64,000 nucleotides of DNA. It comes from Antitrichia curtipendula. Its lineage: Eukaryota > Streptophyta > Bryopsida > Hypnales > Leucodontaceae. The DNA lies in NCBI GenBank assembly GCA_951230915.1, contig OX579638.1:25624696-25688695 (forward strand), given 5' to 3'. A program made the position numbers and the translations under genes. Of the stretch, positions 10,078 through 22,560 are shown piece by piece. How positions within the stretch are numbered: position 1 is the first letter of the stretch; the number at the start of each line of letters is the position of its first letter. Below the pieces are notes generated by a model that was not told the origin of the DNA, searched no databases, and saw nothing but the letters and a program-made list of their open reading frames with translations.

Positions 10078-12313
10078 TCACTCCTTTCCAGAATTGCAAC
10101 ACCGGGACACAACGACGATGACCACGATCAGAAAAACAACCACGCCAACTCCAATCCCTGCCGCCCACACTAGAGTGCTTGGCCCTTTGTGATGCGCCTG
10201 CGTCACCGAGTGACCAGGTTGGGCCTTGGGAGGAGCAGCAGGGGCGAAAGCGTTCGGAGCGGAGGACACCACGTTGGGCAAGCCGTTGTTATCACACGGA
10301 GGCAAGCCTCCAACCAGTTTAGCTGCCAAAGAAGTGGCATTGTAGCAGAGCTGCTTATTCCCAGTTGCCTGAAACGTGTTGAGCTGACTGAGAAACACGG
10401 GGGAGAACGGTATGGGGCCTTGGAAGGAATTGTTGCTGAGATCCAAGTACCGCAGCCCGGAAAGATCACCAATGAAAGCTGGAACGCTCCCATTCAAACG
10501 GTTGTTGCTGAGGTCCAAGTAAACGAGGTTGGTAAGGTTTGCGACACTCCCAGGGACGGAGCCAGAAAACAAGTTTCCATTCAGCTTCAGCTTGTTGAGA
10601 TTCCGAAGCTCTCCAAGTGCCTCTGGAAGGTTCCCACTCATCACATTGAGCTCCAGATTGAGCTGCGTCAATTGCGCAAGCGTGGAGATATTGGGCGACA
10701 ATGAACCCACCAGCCTGCACACCATATTTTTTAAGAAGTTCACCGTAAGTAAAAATGATCATCAAGCGTTTTTTGCACAATTACGGTCATTGGACACAGA
10801 TGCGGACAGTTATCTACCCTTTCTAGCTTGAATTGTCGTATCAGTACCACAAAGGATGTACCACTAAAGGTTGGAAAGGGATAATAAGGCATTAATAAAG
10901 TGCTCATAACTTCATGCACTTATATCCCCTAATAGACCAAGGATTCATGGTTTTAAACGACCAATTCGATAGATCACATTGTAAAAAATCAGTTAATTCA
11001 GATGGGGCAAAATTTTATCACCACCGGAATCAGTCAAGAACATTGCAAGCATAGGTCAATTTTCTTTAAATAAGAAAAAAGACAACAGAAACTGCACCCA
11101 TACAACCTACGGAAAACTGTCCCCTAAAAGTGCACATAGCGTTGTGCACTCTTAACCTAGACAGGACCAAAAGTTGGTGGTATTTATCCGATCAATTCAA
11201 TTCTCCGAACTGCGACAATCATAATCCAAATCAGGTTACAGTCTAGATAACCAGAATCAAGGACTACTGCATGCATTGGTAAAATAGAAAAAAAAAGTTG
11301 AACCAAAAAATGTCCCCGTATGACTCTAACTCAAAGACAGTTTAGCGAACAAACTGATCCATCTTGGTCCTTCAGGTAGGGTTAAACGAATTCAGTGTAC
11401 ACTCAATTCTCTTTAATCTGATCTTCATTCTGGAATCTCCTGCACACCTGCCACACTCTCATTGCCTGTAGCACACTTATCTCACATTCAAACTATTTGA
11501 CCTATAATATCACTGTCGGATTTAGGGGGTTAGAGTGTACCTGTTGTTGGAGAGATCGAGAGTGGTGAGATTGGTGGCAGGCCAAGTCTCAGGAAAAGTC
11601 CCAGAGAGGTCGGCATTTTGAATCGTAAGTCCGGTGAGCCTCGTCATGTTGGACAGAATCACATCCGCAGAGCTCGCGTTCAGGATTACATCCAGAACAG
11701 TGAGCTGCTGCAGGTTATGCAACCTCCCAATCCACCATCCAGGCAGGGGCTCCAGCTCGGGATGATCCGCTGTTTCTCCCAAGCTGGCGCTCACAGTGAA
11801 CGAAGTCAGTGACAGCGCAAGAGCTGGCGGCCAAGGAACAATTGCCGAAGCTGGACAATCCAGAAAGGACAGAGATGTCAGAGTGGACAGATTAGCAAGC
11901 GCCGCTTCGGAGAGCGTCGCCCCAGGTGGACAGTACTGCAGCCCTAGCAGCGTCAAGTGCCGCACGGGAACGCCGTTGTCGCACTGGATCTGCGTGGGCT
12001 GGGAAGTGCACACGTCGGGACCTGCTACCAATCCAAACGATTGCAACGCCAGCACCTGCGAGGGGTCCAATACACTTGTTCCTATGCTTGAAGGGCCGGT
12101 AGCTGGGCTTGGAGATGCACTTGTTGGTGATGAAGATGGTGCGTCAGGGGTCACCTGAGGTGCAGCAAGAGGGGAAGAAAGGGGTGCTGTAGTCGGTATT
12201 TGAGCTTGCACTAAAACGGTCACCGAAAGTATTAGCAGTACTAACAGAAAATGAGAAAGAGCGTTTTCTTGCAGCGGGGAGCTTGTCAATCTTCCAGGTG
12301 ACGCCCTCGCCAT
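10078..12313 (-). CDS. Leucine-rich-repeat receptor-like protein with no kinase domain
   Basis: Two exons: 12313-11541 and 10714-10078. Joining them rebuilds a perfect LRR (DLSNNRLVGSLSPNI) and keeps the frame, giving about 469 residues. Order: signal peptide (hydrophobic HFLLVLLILSVTVLVQAQ), a Pro/Ser/Thr-rich stretch, a divergent Cys-containing region, plant-type LRRs (NLTTLDLSNN, LTQLNLELNVMSGNLP, LVYLDLSNNRLNGSVP, LRYLDLSNNSFQGPIP), a Cys cap, a Pro/Ala-rich stalk, then a membrane span (VWAAGIGVGVVVFLIVV) and a short basic tail. It is likely an extracellular recognition or cell-wall protein anchored in the plasma membrane; the ligand is unknown. ATG 12313 was preferred to 12472 because a signal peptide follows it. 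The 826-bp intron contains two diverged copies of a TTAA-MITE-like sequence. Confidence 0.85.
10850..11400. repeat. Two diverged repeat copies inside the LRR intron
   Basis: About 10905-11060 and 11140-11290 align with each other (GCACT, CCAAGGATTCATGG / CCAAAAGTTGGTGG, AATTCGA, CAAGAACATTGC / CAAGGACTACTGC). In reverse orientation they resemble the 60834-61064 and 62429-62647 MITEs (AATCCTTGGT). They are probably old, decayed TTAA MITEs. Confidence 0.5.
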
Positions 12314-12316
12314 TCT

Positions 12317-12909
12317 GAATGCGCCACGGCTGCTACAAGATACGTAGCGTAGTGTTGCTACGATGACCTGTGGAGGTTTATTAGTGAAGTGAATCGAAGA
12401 CAACCTCCTAGGAAGAACATGAGTGACGAAGAATCTTGACAATGCAGGTTTTTCTCGATCAAAAAGCTTCACCAGACTTAGATTGGTTCTCTACTGATCT
12501 ACCGAAACAGACACAGCCTCGCGCTACAATAAACTCTCGCAGTCAGTCCCTCACGCTCCACCTATAAATGGTATCTGCATTACTGTCGACGTACATAAAA
12601 CACATATGTGATAGCAAGCTATGAATACGCCATGGCTGCTACAAGATACTTAGCTTAGTGTTGCTACGATGACCTGTGGAGTATTACAAACGGAAAGAAT
12701 CAAAGAGACACATGGAGGAACTAGACAACGGAGAATCATGACAATGTGGGTCTTCTCGAAAATGCTCACCAGACTTGGATTGGTCCTCTACTAATGTACC
12801 GGAACAGACACAGACACGCGCAACAATCCAATAAACTCTCGCAGTCAGTCCCCTATAAACGGCATCTGCATTACTGTGGACGTGAACCACAAATGTGATG
12901 GCAAGCTAT
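12317..12909 (-). repeat. Tandem duplication of the LRR gene's 5' flank
   Basis: 12317-12622 and 12623-12909 are two ~290-305-bp copies (GAATRCGCCAYGGCTGCTAC, TGTTGCTACGATGACCTGTGGAG, ACCAGACTTRGATTGG, AATAAACTCTCGCAGTCAGTC, GGTATCTGCATTACTG). Copy one directly abuts the start codon at 12313 and so duplicates the 5' UTR/core promoter. A TTTATAG box on the minus strand at about 12562-12568 (CCTATAAATGG read on +) is kept in both copies in altered form. Confidence 0.85.
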
Positions 12910-13502
12910 TTTGCGCGCATACTGCATGTCAGGGCTGTACCGTTGCTGCTGCAGGTTAGGTCTTACACGTCGCCATTGATCTTTGTCCTCAGCTGCTTCT
13001 AGCAGGATATTCTTTGCTGCAACACAACCAACATTCACAGCTAGCAGTTCATTCTCCTCCAAATTGGCGCCAGCAAATATAACAGCGAGTGCAAGAAAAA
13101 TCCTCACCGATCGAAACAAGAGTAGGAAAAATATATACGCAAGAGAAGAAACAGACATTGCTACAGCCTTCCACGAACTGATCTAATGTGCAGTACTAAG
13201 CGTTTCGTCTCGAATTCTTAATGCCATTGATGTATGTTTTGTTTTTTTTACTGTGCCGTTGTGGAAGATTTGGGGGAGAAGCGCAGGACTTGGATGCTTT
13301 ACCTTGCAGTGACAGCAGGCTCTACTTTGAATTGGGCGCCATGGAAACATTCGTTGCTGTGACGCAAGAACTGATGAAGATGCATGATGAAGCAGCCGTA
13401 AACCCAAAACCCTGAAGGTACGTCACCTGAAACCGTCCGAATTAGGGTTTTGAAACATTGAGCACGGTTCCTATTGTTAATGAACATGATTCCTACTATT
13501 AA

Positions 13503-14253
13503 CCCCTAAATGCCTTAGCGACCATATATGGTCACTCCAAAATTTCAGGCTCGTTTTGGTGTGGGGAGTTAAATTCCTTTGATTGGTTTAAAAAAATTTA
13601 CGGGCATTATTGAAGGTTAACTATTGAAAGCTTTTATTTTTCAATTAAAAATGTAAATATTTGATTTTTGAGAGGTCCTCAAAGGCATATATGTACCATT
13701 GGTAGAAGAGTAAAGCTTGCAAATTTTACTTGATTTCCTGACTTTGAGCAAAGCTTGTCAATTTTACTTGATTTGAGATCTAAGAAATTGTACTTATCCA
13801 TTTGCTTTGAAAATTGTCTCAATGGAAAGTATAAAGTGTTTTCATTATTTTCACCATTGAAAATTTAAACTTGCAAGTGTTGATTTGGAGTTATTTGTGA
13901 TTTCTACTTATAAAAACAAATTGCATTTCAACAATTACAAGGTGGATTGTGTAATGAGTTTGATAGTTCTTCATGTCAAATTAAGTTTTTTGAAAGTGCA
14001 TATTAGTGTACTAATACTATTTGTAGTTGCTCATGTCACCACCATCCCATAAAACTTTTATATGCAAATTTTTGAAACAATGTGGAGAGGGACAACATAT
14101 TAAAAATACTTTTATATGCAAACTTTTTTATCTTGTTATACATTTCTCTTGTTAGAGTTATAAAAAAAAATGTTGCTTCATTGGGGATAACTATAAATCC
14201 ATGCCCTTTTTTCATAGGAAAAACACCCTTAGAAAGGCTTAGGCACTTAGGGG
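13503..14253. mobile_element. piggyBac-type MITE, 751 bp
   Basis: It begins CCCCTAAATGCCTTAGC and ends, reversed, CCCCTAAGTGCCTAAGCC. TTAA lies on both sides (13499-13502 and 14254-14257). It belongs to the CCCCTAA-tipped set with 24262-25196, 56282-57217 and 58334-58915. Non-coding and AT-rich inside. Confidence 0.85.
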
Positions 14254-14331
14254 TTAATGAATTGTAACTTCTTTTATTTGGGTTGCAAGGGGATTCTACA
14301 TTCATTAAGAATGCATTTTTTGAATAACATA

Positions 14332-15373
14332 CTCGGGGGGGGGGGGGGGGGGGGGGGCAATGTATTCTTTGGACATCAAGCGTGATCAAGTAAATTTTCT
14401 ATCCCTATTTACTTTTTAATAAATTTAGATTTAGCTCCAAATTTTTGGATGTTGATACATAATCAATATATCTTTCATGTGAAAAAAATTTGGATTCAAT
14501 TGAATTAAACAAGATATCCAAATGTACAATTGAAGATTGCACTAAAATGGTTGTATTTTCACTTCAAATATTTATCAAGATTGCATTTGAATGACATTTG
14601 TATCCAACTTTGATATGTACAAACTTTAATCAAGCCTTCATTTATTGGCAATTTAAAAATGATTTAATATTTTTCCAACTATAAAATAGGAAGTAAAAAA
14701 AAAAATTTCAACTATGTAGTGTATTTATTTTATTACAGATTTATAAGTAATTATTTCAAATAAATAAAAAATTCAAAAATTTATTATATAAACTTCCAAC
14801 ATAGTAAAACATATGTATTCTTTGGACATCAAGCGTGATCAAGTAAATTTTCTATCCCTATTTACTTTTTAATAAATTTAGATTTAGCTCCAAATTTTTG
14901 GATGTTGATACATAATCAATATATCTTTCATGTGAAAAAAATTTGGATTCAATTGAATTAAACAAGATATCCAAATGTACAATTGAAGATTGCACTAAAA
15001 TGGTTGTATTTTCACTTCAAATATTTATCAAGATTGCATTTGAATGACATTTGTATCCAACTTTGATATGTACAAACTTTAATCAAGCCTTCATTTATTG
15101 GCAATTTAAAAATGATTTAATATTTTTCCAACTATAAAATAGGAAGTAAAAAAAAAAATTTCAACTATATAGTGTATTTATTTTATTACAGATTTATAAG
15201 TAATTATTTCAAATAAATAAAAAATTCAAAAATTTATTATATAAACTTCCAACATAGTAAAACATATTATAATTTTTTCAAGCTATTTAAATGATTTTTT
15301 TATCATATAAGATAGGGGATCAAAAAATTTGTTCGCACACGATGTCCAAAGAATACATTGAGTGACCCCCCAG
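14332..15373. mobile_element. hAT-like element with G-run tips and an internal tandem duplication
   Basis: ATAACATA flanks both ends (14324-14331 and 15374-15381), an 8-bp duplication as in hAT elements. The left tip is CTC plus about 23 G followed by CAATGTATTCTTTGGACATC. The right tip, reversed, is CTGGGGGGTCACT followed by the same 20-mer apart from small differences. Inside, a ~455-bp unit is repeated almost identically (about 14359-14812 and 14815-15265). The long G run is probably a replication-slippage expansion of the original G6 tip. There are no open frames of note. Confidence 0.8.
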
Positions 15374-15381
15374 ATAACATA

Positions 15382-17405
15382 TGAAAAAACTGTGAATTTT
15401 CAATGTGTTGGAAATAGGTGTACCTAATAGTGCTCCTAGGATCTCATGAATAGAGTTTGTACATATTAGGCAAAAATGTGTAAGGGACAACTTTTTAAGA
15501 GGTCACAATTAGGTGCAATTACATTACATAAAAACCTCTCATAGATAAGGTAGTGTGCTTTTAAAGCAACCATTTAAAGGCTAGTCTACCTTTTTCATAG
15601 GTTTCCATGAACATAATTATTTTTAGATCATTTTTTAGAAGAAGAAAAATAGATGGGGAACCCACACAAACGATTTTGTATTTTTCCAAGCATCTTTTAA
15701 TTACTTATAAACTTTCAAAGATTTGAAGCATAGACACCTATTTGTGACCATAGGTCTTCCAAAATCCGTCCACTTGCAATTTGTAAAGAGATGTGAGGAA
15801 ATCAAAAACAATGATTGGCTCTTGCAATAAAAAAAACAATTTGTTTTCTATTCATTCTATAAATAAAGTAATCCATTTAAGGATCATCTCATCTCTATTC
15901 TCCAGCTAATAATAGGAACAATTTAAAAGAGACAGGCAATTTTAGAATAGACTACCTTAACACTTTGGGGGTATTTCAAAACCAATAGTACACCCAAAAT
16001 TGACATTATGAGTTGTTGTAGATTTTATGTCCTCAAATATGGGTGTATATTTCCAATTTATGGGGTTTGTTGGTTTCAAATATATTTACATTGTTGGTAC
16101 AAAAATGGAAAAAAATTGTCAAATAACAAAATTTATTTTTGAGAAGCCCTAACCCTTGGAAGATCAAGTATTCATGGTTTTAAAATGATTGTTTGGATTA
16201 ATCATGTTGTGAAAAATATAATCAAGATGGGGTCAAATTTGATGTCACTAGAATGATTGAAGAAATATTTCAACATGCTAATAAAAAATATGTTATATAG
16301 TAAGTATGAGATTTAATTTGGTTGTAGAGCATTCTCAATGCACTCCACCAATTGCTCCTCCAAATAAACTACAATTTTTTATATTTATTTAGGATTAAAA
16401 CTTCAAATATCTATAATTGAAAGCACATCCCAAATTACTTCAAAAGCAAACTAATGAACAAAAGATATGGAGGTATTAGCAAATCACACTTACCTAAGCA
16501 AAATTTGGTCAATTGCACTCCAAAAATTTGACCAAATTTTTCTTTAGAAACTGTGATTTGTACCTAAATTGAAATATGCCTATTCTAACTATAATTCTAA
16601 ATGTCCTCTAAAAGGCATATTTCAACATTTTGATTTTTAACAAATCAATAATAGCAAAATTGAAAATTAAAAAATAGGCCATTTGTGAGGACTTGGTGGT
16701 GATGAGATTTCACCAAAAAATGAACTTCAAACCATCCTCAATGTTCATAAGTGTGTGTGCCATGGAGCCTTTTGGGGGCCTATTTGTATGAACGTGGAGG
16801 ACATAAAACAAATTATTTTTTGATGCCCTTTATATGGAACATGTTCCACTAGTTTGTTAATAAACCACCAAAATTTGATCTCTACATAATTAAATTCAGA
16901 TACTCCCCAGTATTAAAATATTGAAAGTGCAATAAATTAGAAAAATTGAATTTTAAATATAAAATGGTTTTTAAAACTTTAAAACTAATAAGAAATACAA
17001 TTACAGTCAAAACTTCTAGAAATAGAATTTTTATTTTTGGCATTGGATTTAAAAGTAAAAAATTACAACTTGGATAAAAACCAGTTTGGCAAAATGCTAC
17101 CAAATTTTTTTGGTCTTTCTTTCAGTCACCCCACTGTACTTTTTTCCATTGCAAACATTTCACTGCAGATAAAGAGGGATGCCTCGTGAGTGAGTTAGAA
17201 TAAACAACAAGTAACACGGACAACAACAAGGATTGCCAACTTGTACTCGGTGTCTTTTTTTTTAACATGTGGCATCAACATGTCTGCCAATGCAAAGACT
17301 ACAAGCTTTGTCATCCTGAACATTTGAACCCATCTTTTGTCATTGTGTTCAGTGAGTAGAAACCTAGAGAACCACGTTGTCAAACAAGATTTCACCCAAT
17401 AGCCC
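15382..17405. other. AT-rich intergenic DNA with dispersed repeats
   Basis: No gene is seen. About 15840-15965 (ATCTCATCTC, CAGCTAATAATAGG, GGCAATTTTAGAATAGACTACC) recurs near 26400-26510. About 16680-16920 (TTTGTGAGGAC, GATTTCACCAAAAAA, GTACTCTC-type end) recurs at 55740-55970. These are members of diverged multicopy families. Confidence 0.55.
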
Positions 17406-17636
17406 AAATCATTACATGCTTTTTAGTCCCTGTGGAGGGCTGCGAGTTTCCTAAGGTTCCTAGACTCTGGAATTGTCTGGAACTGCACCGCAGCAGCTGC
17501 GTGACGTGGCAGAGGGATTGCCACGTCATATAAATAAATTTTTTGACAGCGGCTGTTCTTTTACTGCCGGGGGAACAGTGCCAGGAACAAGCCCAAAACG
17601 GCCCTCCAGACCCCCCAAAAAACATCTAATGCATTG
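17406..17636. mobile_element. Second copy of the TGACGTGGC-core inverted-repeat element
   Basis: The left end CATTACATGCTTTTTAGTCC then TGTGGAGGGC and the right end, reversed, CATTAGATGTTTTTTGGGG then CTGGAGGGC form inverted repeats. The core GTGACGTGGCAGAGGGATTGCCACGTCAT and the GGCCCTCCA end match 7903-8225. It is shorter because it lacks the poly-T-rich insert. Confidence 0.6.
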
Positions 17637-18099
17637 TTGAAGAGGTTGAATGAAGTGCGCGTCAAGCGGAAGTGCTACACTCCATTTTGGATTGTATCAA
17701 GCGGATGAAACAGAGGTTCAGCCATAGCGTCCACTATAGATTGCAAGGCATCATCTCCATCTTTTTCCTCTTCAGCCAGTGAAGAGAAGTACATAGTTGG
17801 CGCCAAATGAACGCACATTGCTGTATCTATAGCGGTAATGCTTAACTTTCTGAAGTGTATGCCAAATTGCTTGGACCACAACAAGTGAAGGAATAATTGT
17901 TAGTATCATGCAATTGGTGAAGGCAAAATTTGCAATGGGTTGACCATTCGGTACTAACCACAAAATGTTTTTTTCCCTATGAAATTGTTCTTTATTAGAT
18001 ACTCAATAGAACATGAATATTATAAATGTAATGGTGAGGTTTCCTATCACTAAACTAGTTCTAAAGCTGATGATAAGACGTGTCAAGTTTCAAGTACTA

Positions 18100-18360
18100 A
18101 GGTGGGTACACCCAAAAGCGCCACAAATTGGGCTATGAGTAATTTGAAGGCTAAGTAGATAATAGTAAATACAGGATTGTAAAGAGATGTGTAGAAAAGG
18201 AAGAAATGCACAAAAAAAGTTTAGATTTTGACAAATATGAGACTACAGTAGGGATACAAAGTTTTGGAAGTAGAGTATTCAAAAGCGCTCATAGGCTGCA
18301 CTGAAAATCAGCAGCCACATGCACAAAGTTCCCCTCCCAAGGTGTCAGAATGAAAAGAAA
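18100..18360. repeat. Dispersed repeat, copy shared with 45890-46130
   Basis: AAGGTGGGTACACCCAAAA, TAATTTGAAGGCTAARTAGA, TAATAGTAAA, GCAAAGAGATGT/GTAAAGAGATGT and GGGGTACAAAGTTTTG-type blocks recur in the same order at about 45890-46130. The function is unknown; it is a diverged interspersed repeat. Confidence 0.65.
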
Positions 18361-19660
18361 TAGAGTTGCAATTGTGTTTAAAACAATGAAAAAAACCCAA
18401 CCAAACTAGTAACCAACAAACAGTAGAAAAGTTTGTCAGTAATCAATGGGAATTGTCCATGTGTTTCAAAGAAGAGAAAAGAATGATTACCTTGTCAGAA
18501 AAACAAATTAACCCTTGAACGGCCCTCGGGCTGGGCGCATACGCCACCGTAGCCCACGTATACGGAAGCGGAGGAAAATTTCGGGAAGCATGATTCGGGC
18601 TAATTTGGGCGATGAGCCGTTCCGATTGAAGCCTCGAGTGTTGGAGGTGACACTGGATTTTTAACGAAGCAAATGGCTAGCGGAAGTGGTCGAGATTTCC
18701 CGAGATGCTATAGTAGGAAGGTGACGAAGTCTGCGAGCTGATCGTTTTCATTTACATAAAATTGAGGCAACGACGACTACTCAATCGCTCTGGTGTGTGC
18801 CTTCGCCTCGTTGTAGGGAACGGCCAAAAAAAATTTGGAATCAAAATTGAGTGTATAGCACCCAAAATTCACGCCATAGTAACCGTATGATCTGACGCCG
18901 GGTCGCCCGCAAATGCGACGGGCGCACTGTGTATATGAGATGCAGTGGCGGGGTCCGTGGCTCCGTGGCGTTGTACGGTTTAGGAAGGGACGTCGACGAT
19001 GGAGCCACCTGAGGTGTATGCGATGGCGGGAGACTACCCGTTTTTGCCAGGAAATCCAAAATGGCACCCTTCCGACCGTTGAGACAAGCACAAGCGCGCC
19101 AATTGCTCCAATACAGAACGTGATACACAACCTGAGAGTATGGCAGAATCGCTCACCAATCTGTGATAGAGAATCGATGACATAACAAATGTGTTTGGTT
19201 GTCAAAAGAGACTTACAAAGACAATAATAGCGTCTGAGTGGATCCTCAGTTTTCATTCTCAAAATTAGACGCATCAGCACTTGTCTGTGCAGTCACCAAC
19301 ATCTCCAAAATGGGTACTACCTACGTGACCTTCAGCAGCAAGTGATGCCGCGCGCCTACATGAACAACTGCCTGCACTGCGCTACACTTTCCGAACCACT
19401 CGACAAATCAAAACTACCCGATTGCCTTTCACATCCAAATTCCTTGCAGCTGCAAGACGTGAAGACTGGACTCCTCCTGCCTGGGCGAAGCACCGCGTTG
19501 CCCATGAATACCGCGGCCTCTGGCACCTCGCGTCACCACCTGCAAACTCTTTCAACGCACCATCCAATTGCAACAAAAAGGCACCATCCAATCCCCAAGG
19601 TACTCAACGAGACTACAGTTGGTAATACCGAAGGGCCCACAACTAACGCAATGCACCATG

Positions 19661-19813
19661 TCACACAACCCCTCGTCGGATTTCATCATACCGTTGTTGC
19701 GTGTGCACTACGCGGTAGCACGCGCCTTCACATTGGAAGGTGCCGCGACACCCAGGGCACATTTGACGGGTCCAACGGTGGCAAATAATGCAGTTCCGAC
19801 GCATGAAGGGGTG
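19661..19813 (-). pseudogene. Cysteine-rich C-terminal domain of the piggyBac transposase, beyond a stop
   Basis: In frame with the transposase but after its TGA, the spacing is C-x2-C-x7-C-x2-C-x5-C-x3-C-x4-H. This is the RING/PHD-like zinc-binding tail that many piggyBac transposases use to bind their ends. The block ends in its own TGA (19663-19661). Either a CGA codon became TGA, giving a truncated transposase, or the stop is read through. I found no splice arrangement that avoids it. Confidence 0.75.
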
Positions 19814-22521
19814 TCAGGAGCTGAAATGGAGCCCGCCTCCGGCCAAGTTGCGAATGGGCCCTCGGATGTGTCCAGCTCTCATACGCGGCCTCATAAGGAA
19901 CTCTGCAAGACTGTAGTGCCACTGGCTACGTGCCCACAGCGGCAGCCCCAAAGCACGCATATCACATGAGTATAAGATGTACAAATTCAACAACTGTGAG
20001 TCAAGGACAAACATGAAAAGCCGGTGCCACCACTTGTAGGAGTGCAACTGGGTCGTGTACTCTTGACGTTGCTGGTCAACCAAATCCACGCCCCTTATCC
20101 CTGCTTGGTACTGTAGAAGAATAGGAGACGTGGGGAACTGTACCCGCTCACGTCCTAACCAACGTCCTGCATACGAATCCTCACCAATTGGATCACACGC
20201 TGTAGACAACAAGAAGACGGGCTTCACATCCATCCAACAAATCGCCGCTATCTGCCGACTGCGGTGCATCTTGAGGACCAAATGTCCTCTCTCAGGTAGC
20301 TGACTATTTGGGAAGCCAGCAAGGGAAGGCGGAAATCCCTTTCGAGTCTTGCGGCAAGTTCCAGTCGCCCAAAATCCACGCTTGAGCAACTCCATGAAAA
20401 GCCGTGGTGACGTGAAGAAGTTGTCTGTAACGATGACATGCCCACGCCCTTCCAGTCCAGAGATTGCCGTGAGAATAGCATCTTCACCAACTGAATCCCC
20501 CTCCATGTGCATCTCATCCGCTCCCAGGTACACGATTACATTGGACACATACCTAGAAGATAGGGTTCAAACACGGTCAGAAAGGGACACAGCATACATG
20601 GAGTTCATGGTAGCAACGGAAACGATTTTTGGTAAGAGTCCACGATGTGCAGACAGACTGCGGGCCTCCTTCAATGACACAACGCACACATTCTATTCAA
20701 AACCTAAATGTGCCTCGCACAACCACCAGAGATGCGATGGGCCCACAACAACCAAACTTCAAAACAAAGGCCCACCCAAAACAAACAAAAAGCTGAGGTA
20801 AGGGTTCCCGAATTGCATACTTGCTTTCCGAATTTGTGAGTGCCCAAACCTTCACGCCAAACTTGACAGGCTTTGCTTTCATATACTGGCGTATATTACA
20901 GTATCGCCCCTTGTATGGGACCATGATCTCGTCCACAGTCAGCACCCGCTCGTTGTTGTAGAGTATCTGCGACATGGTGCTAAAAGATTCACACAGCCAG
21001 CGGACCTTTGCAAGCTTGTCGTAGCCTGCGTCCGTTGGATCAGTTACCAGCGTTGAGTTGTCCACGAGGTGTAGACACCTCACGATAGCCTCAAAACGTC
21101 TGCGCGGCATTGCCTCCGAGATCAGTGGGCAGTTGTAGAACGGACGCATGTCCCAATAACAGCGTATATGAGGGACTTCTTTGAGGCCCATCAAGATGAG
21201 GATTCCGAACCACGCCAACAACTCTTCACAGTGAAGCGGTGTCCACTCTGCCCGGCCATTTGTAACCGCCGGGTCAATGTCAGAAGGTTGAGCCGCATAT
21301 CTGCGTCCCATCATGCCCCACAAAGCAACGGTAAGCATCAATATTTGTACGCACATGCCGTGACTTCATGGCTTGAGAGTATGCTACGCTTACTACAGAC
21401 AAAAAGAGCAAGGAAATTCACGCACTACAAAGCCGGGGGGAGAGGCATTACCTGTTAGTCTCACGGACAACGCGCTCCAAAATTTCCTTTGGCCAATAGC
21501 GGAGGAAGTACTCGTGAGGGTGGCTTGCGACTGCTGATGTTGGGCCAGGCACCGGTCCGGAGAAGTTGTTCGTGTTCTGTAGCAACTTGACTGACTGATC
21601 CTGCCACTGGTCGTCAGAGAACACCCTCTCGAAGGGCCATGTCGACACATCCTCCTCGTAGTTGTAAAGACCCAATTCTTTGAGTGGATCCTCCATATAT
21701 GAAGGAGCGTCGTTCTCGGAGGTACTGTCCCAGGACTCTTCGTGACCTTGGAAGTCTTCATACTCTACCTGCCATTCGGGATCATCATCGTCCAACTCAG
21801 CGAGTATCGGCACTTGTGTACTCCTGATGTAGTCGCAGCCAGTCTCATTGTTTTTGGTGAACAAGTTCCTCTGCGTGTACTGGAATGCGCTGTCCACGTC
21901 CAAAGCTGTATCACTCACCCGCACAGACCTCGCACCAATCCCACCGCCAAAGTCGACCATGAACATTGGTGTGCCAGTGACATGATGGAAGAATCGGGAG
22001 ACAACCTCCCCAATGACTCCATTTTCATCTCCCACCAAACCTGGGTCGAGGTCAAGAGTTACGGTCTGTACCTTCACCCGTAACTCCTTTGGAAATGCGT
22101 TGTCGGTCACGAAGCCGTACTGAGACGGAGAGTGCACGGGGTCTCGTACGCGGGTACGTGGTGGATTGGCTCCTGGCTCAAAAATTTCCTCCGGAGTTGC
22201 ACCTTCGAAGAGGACGCCTCCCTCTGCACCATCGTATTGTGGTCTTCCAAGAGCTTCCCCCCCTAAGGGCGTTCCAGTCGTCGGGTCACTGTCAGGTAGA
22301 AGAGTTGCATCACTGGGCGTCGATGTGGCACCACCCGTGCCTTCAATTCGCGATCTAAGTACAATTGGGCTCCTTCCTCCGAATTGAATTTGTGGGGCCT
22401 GCCACCCTGGAGGCGCCCACAAAGCTTGTGCCGCCCCGCGCTTCAAATCAGTGTTGCGTTTGCCGCGTGGACCACCGTCCGGGCGCCGAGTGTTGCCGCT
22501 CCGCAGTTGCCGTTTCTTCAT
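19814..22521 (-). CDS. piggyBac-type DDD transposase (three exons)
   Basis: This is a cut-and-paste transposase acting at TTAA. Exons: 22521-21452, 21300-20821, 20552-19814 (about 762 aa); all joints keep frame and rebuild family motifs (ETN-RYA at joint one, ESK-YVSN at joint two). Exon 1 has a basic start, an acidic, low-complexity N-terminal region and then YFLRYWPKEILERVV. Exon 2 has LAWFGILILMGL, PHIRCYWDM, FEAIVRCLHLVDN and the first catalytic Asp in LTVDEIMVPYKGR. Exon 3 has the second in VIVTDNFFTS and the third, with its neighbour, in RGVDLVDQQ. The frame ends at a TGA (19816-19814). The same frame continues past it into a Cys-rich block (19813-19661), so the zinc-binding tail is cut off by one stop. 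ATG 22521 was chosen as the first ATG after the upstream in-frame TGA at 22560-22558. Confidence 0.88.
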
Positions 22522-22560
22522 GGGATTTGCAACCAAGTCTGCCGCTCCCTCGTCCAATCA

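Noticed and set aside
12871..13158. 95-codon minus-strand frame with a hydrophobic N-terminus (YIFFLLLFRSVRIFLALAVIF)
   Set aside because: It overlaps the duplicated LRR 5' flank, has no recognisable domain after the hydrophobic part and no splice partner; mentioned under the duplication only.
14334..14357. G-run as a CRISPR, telomere or regulatory signal
   Set aside because: It sits exactly at the tip of an inverted-repeat element whose other tip is C-rich; slippage expansion explains it.
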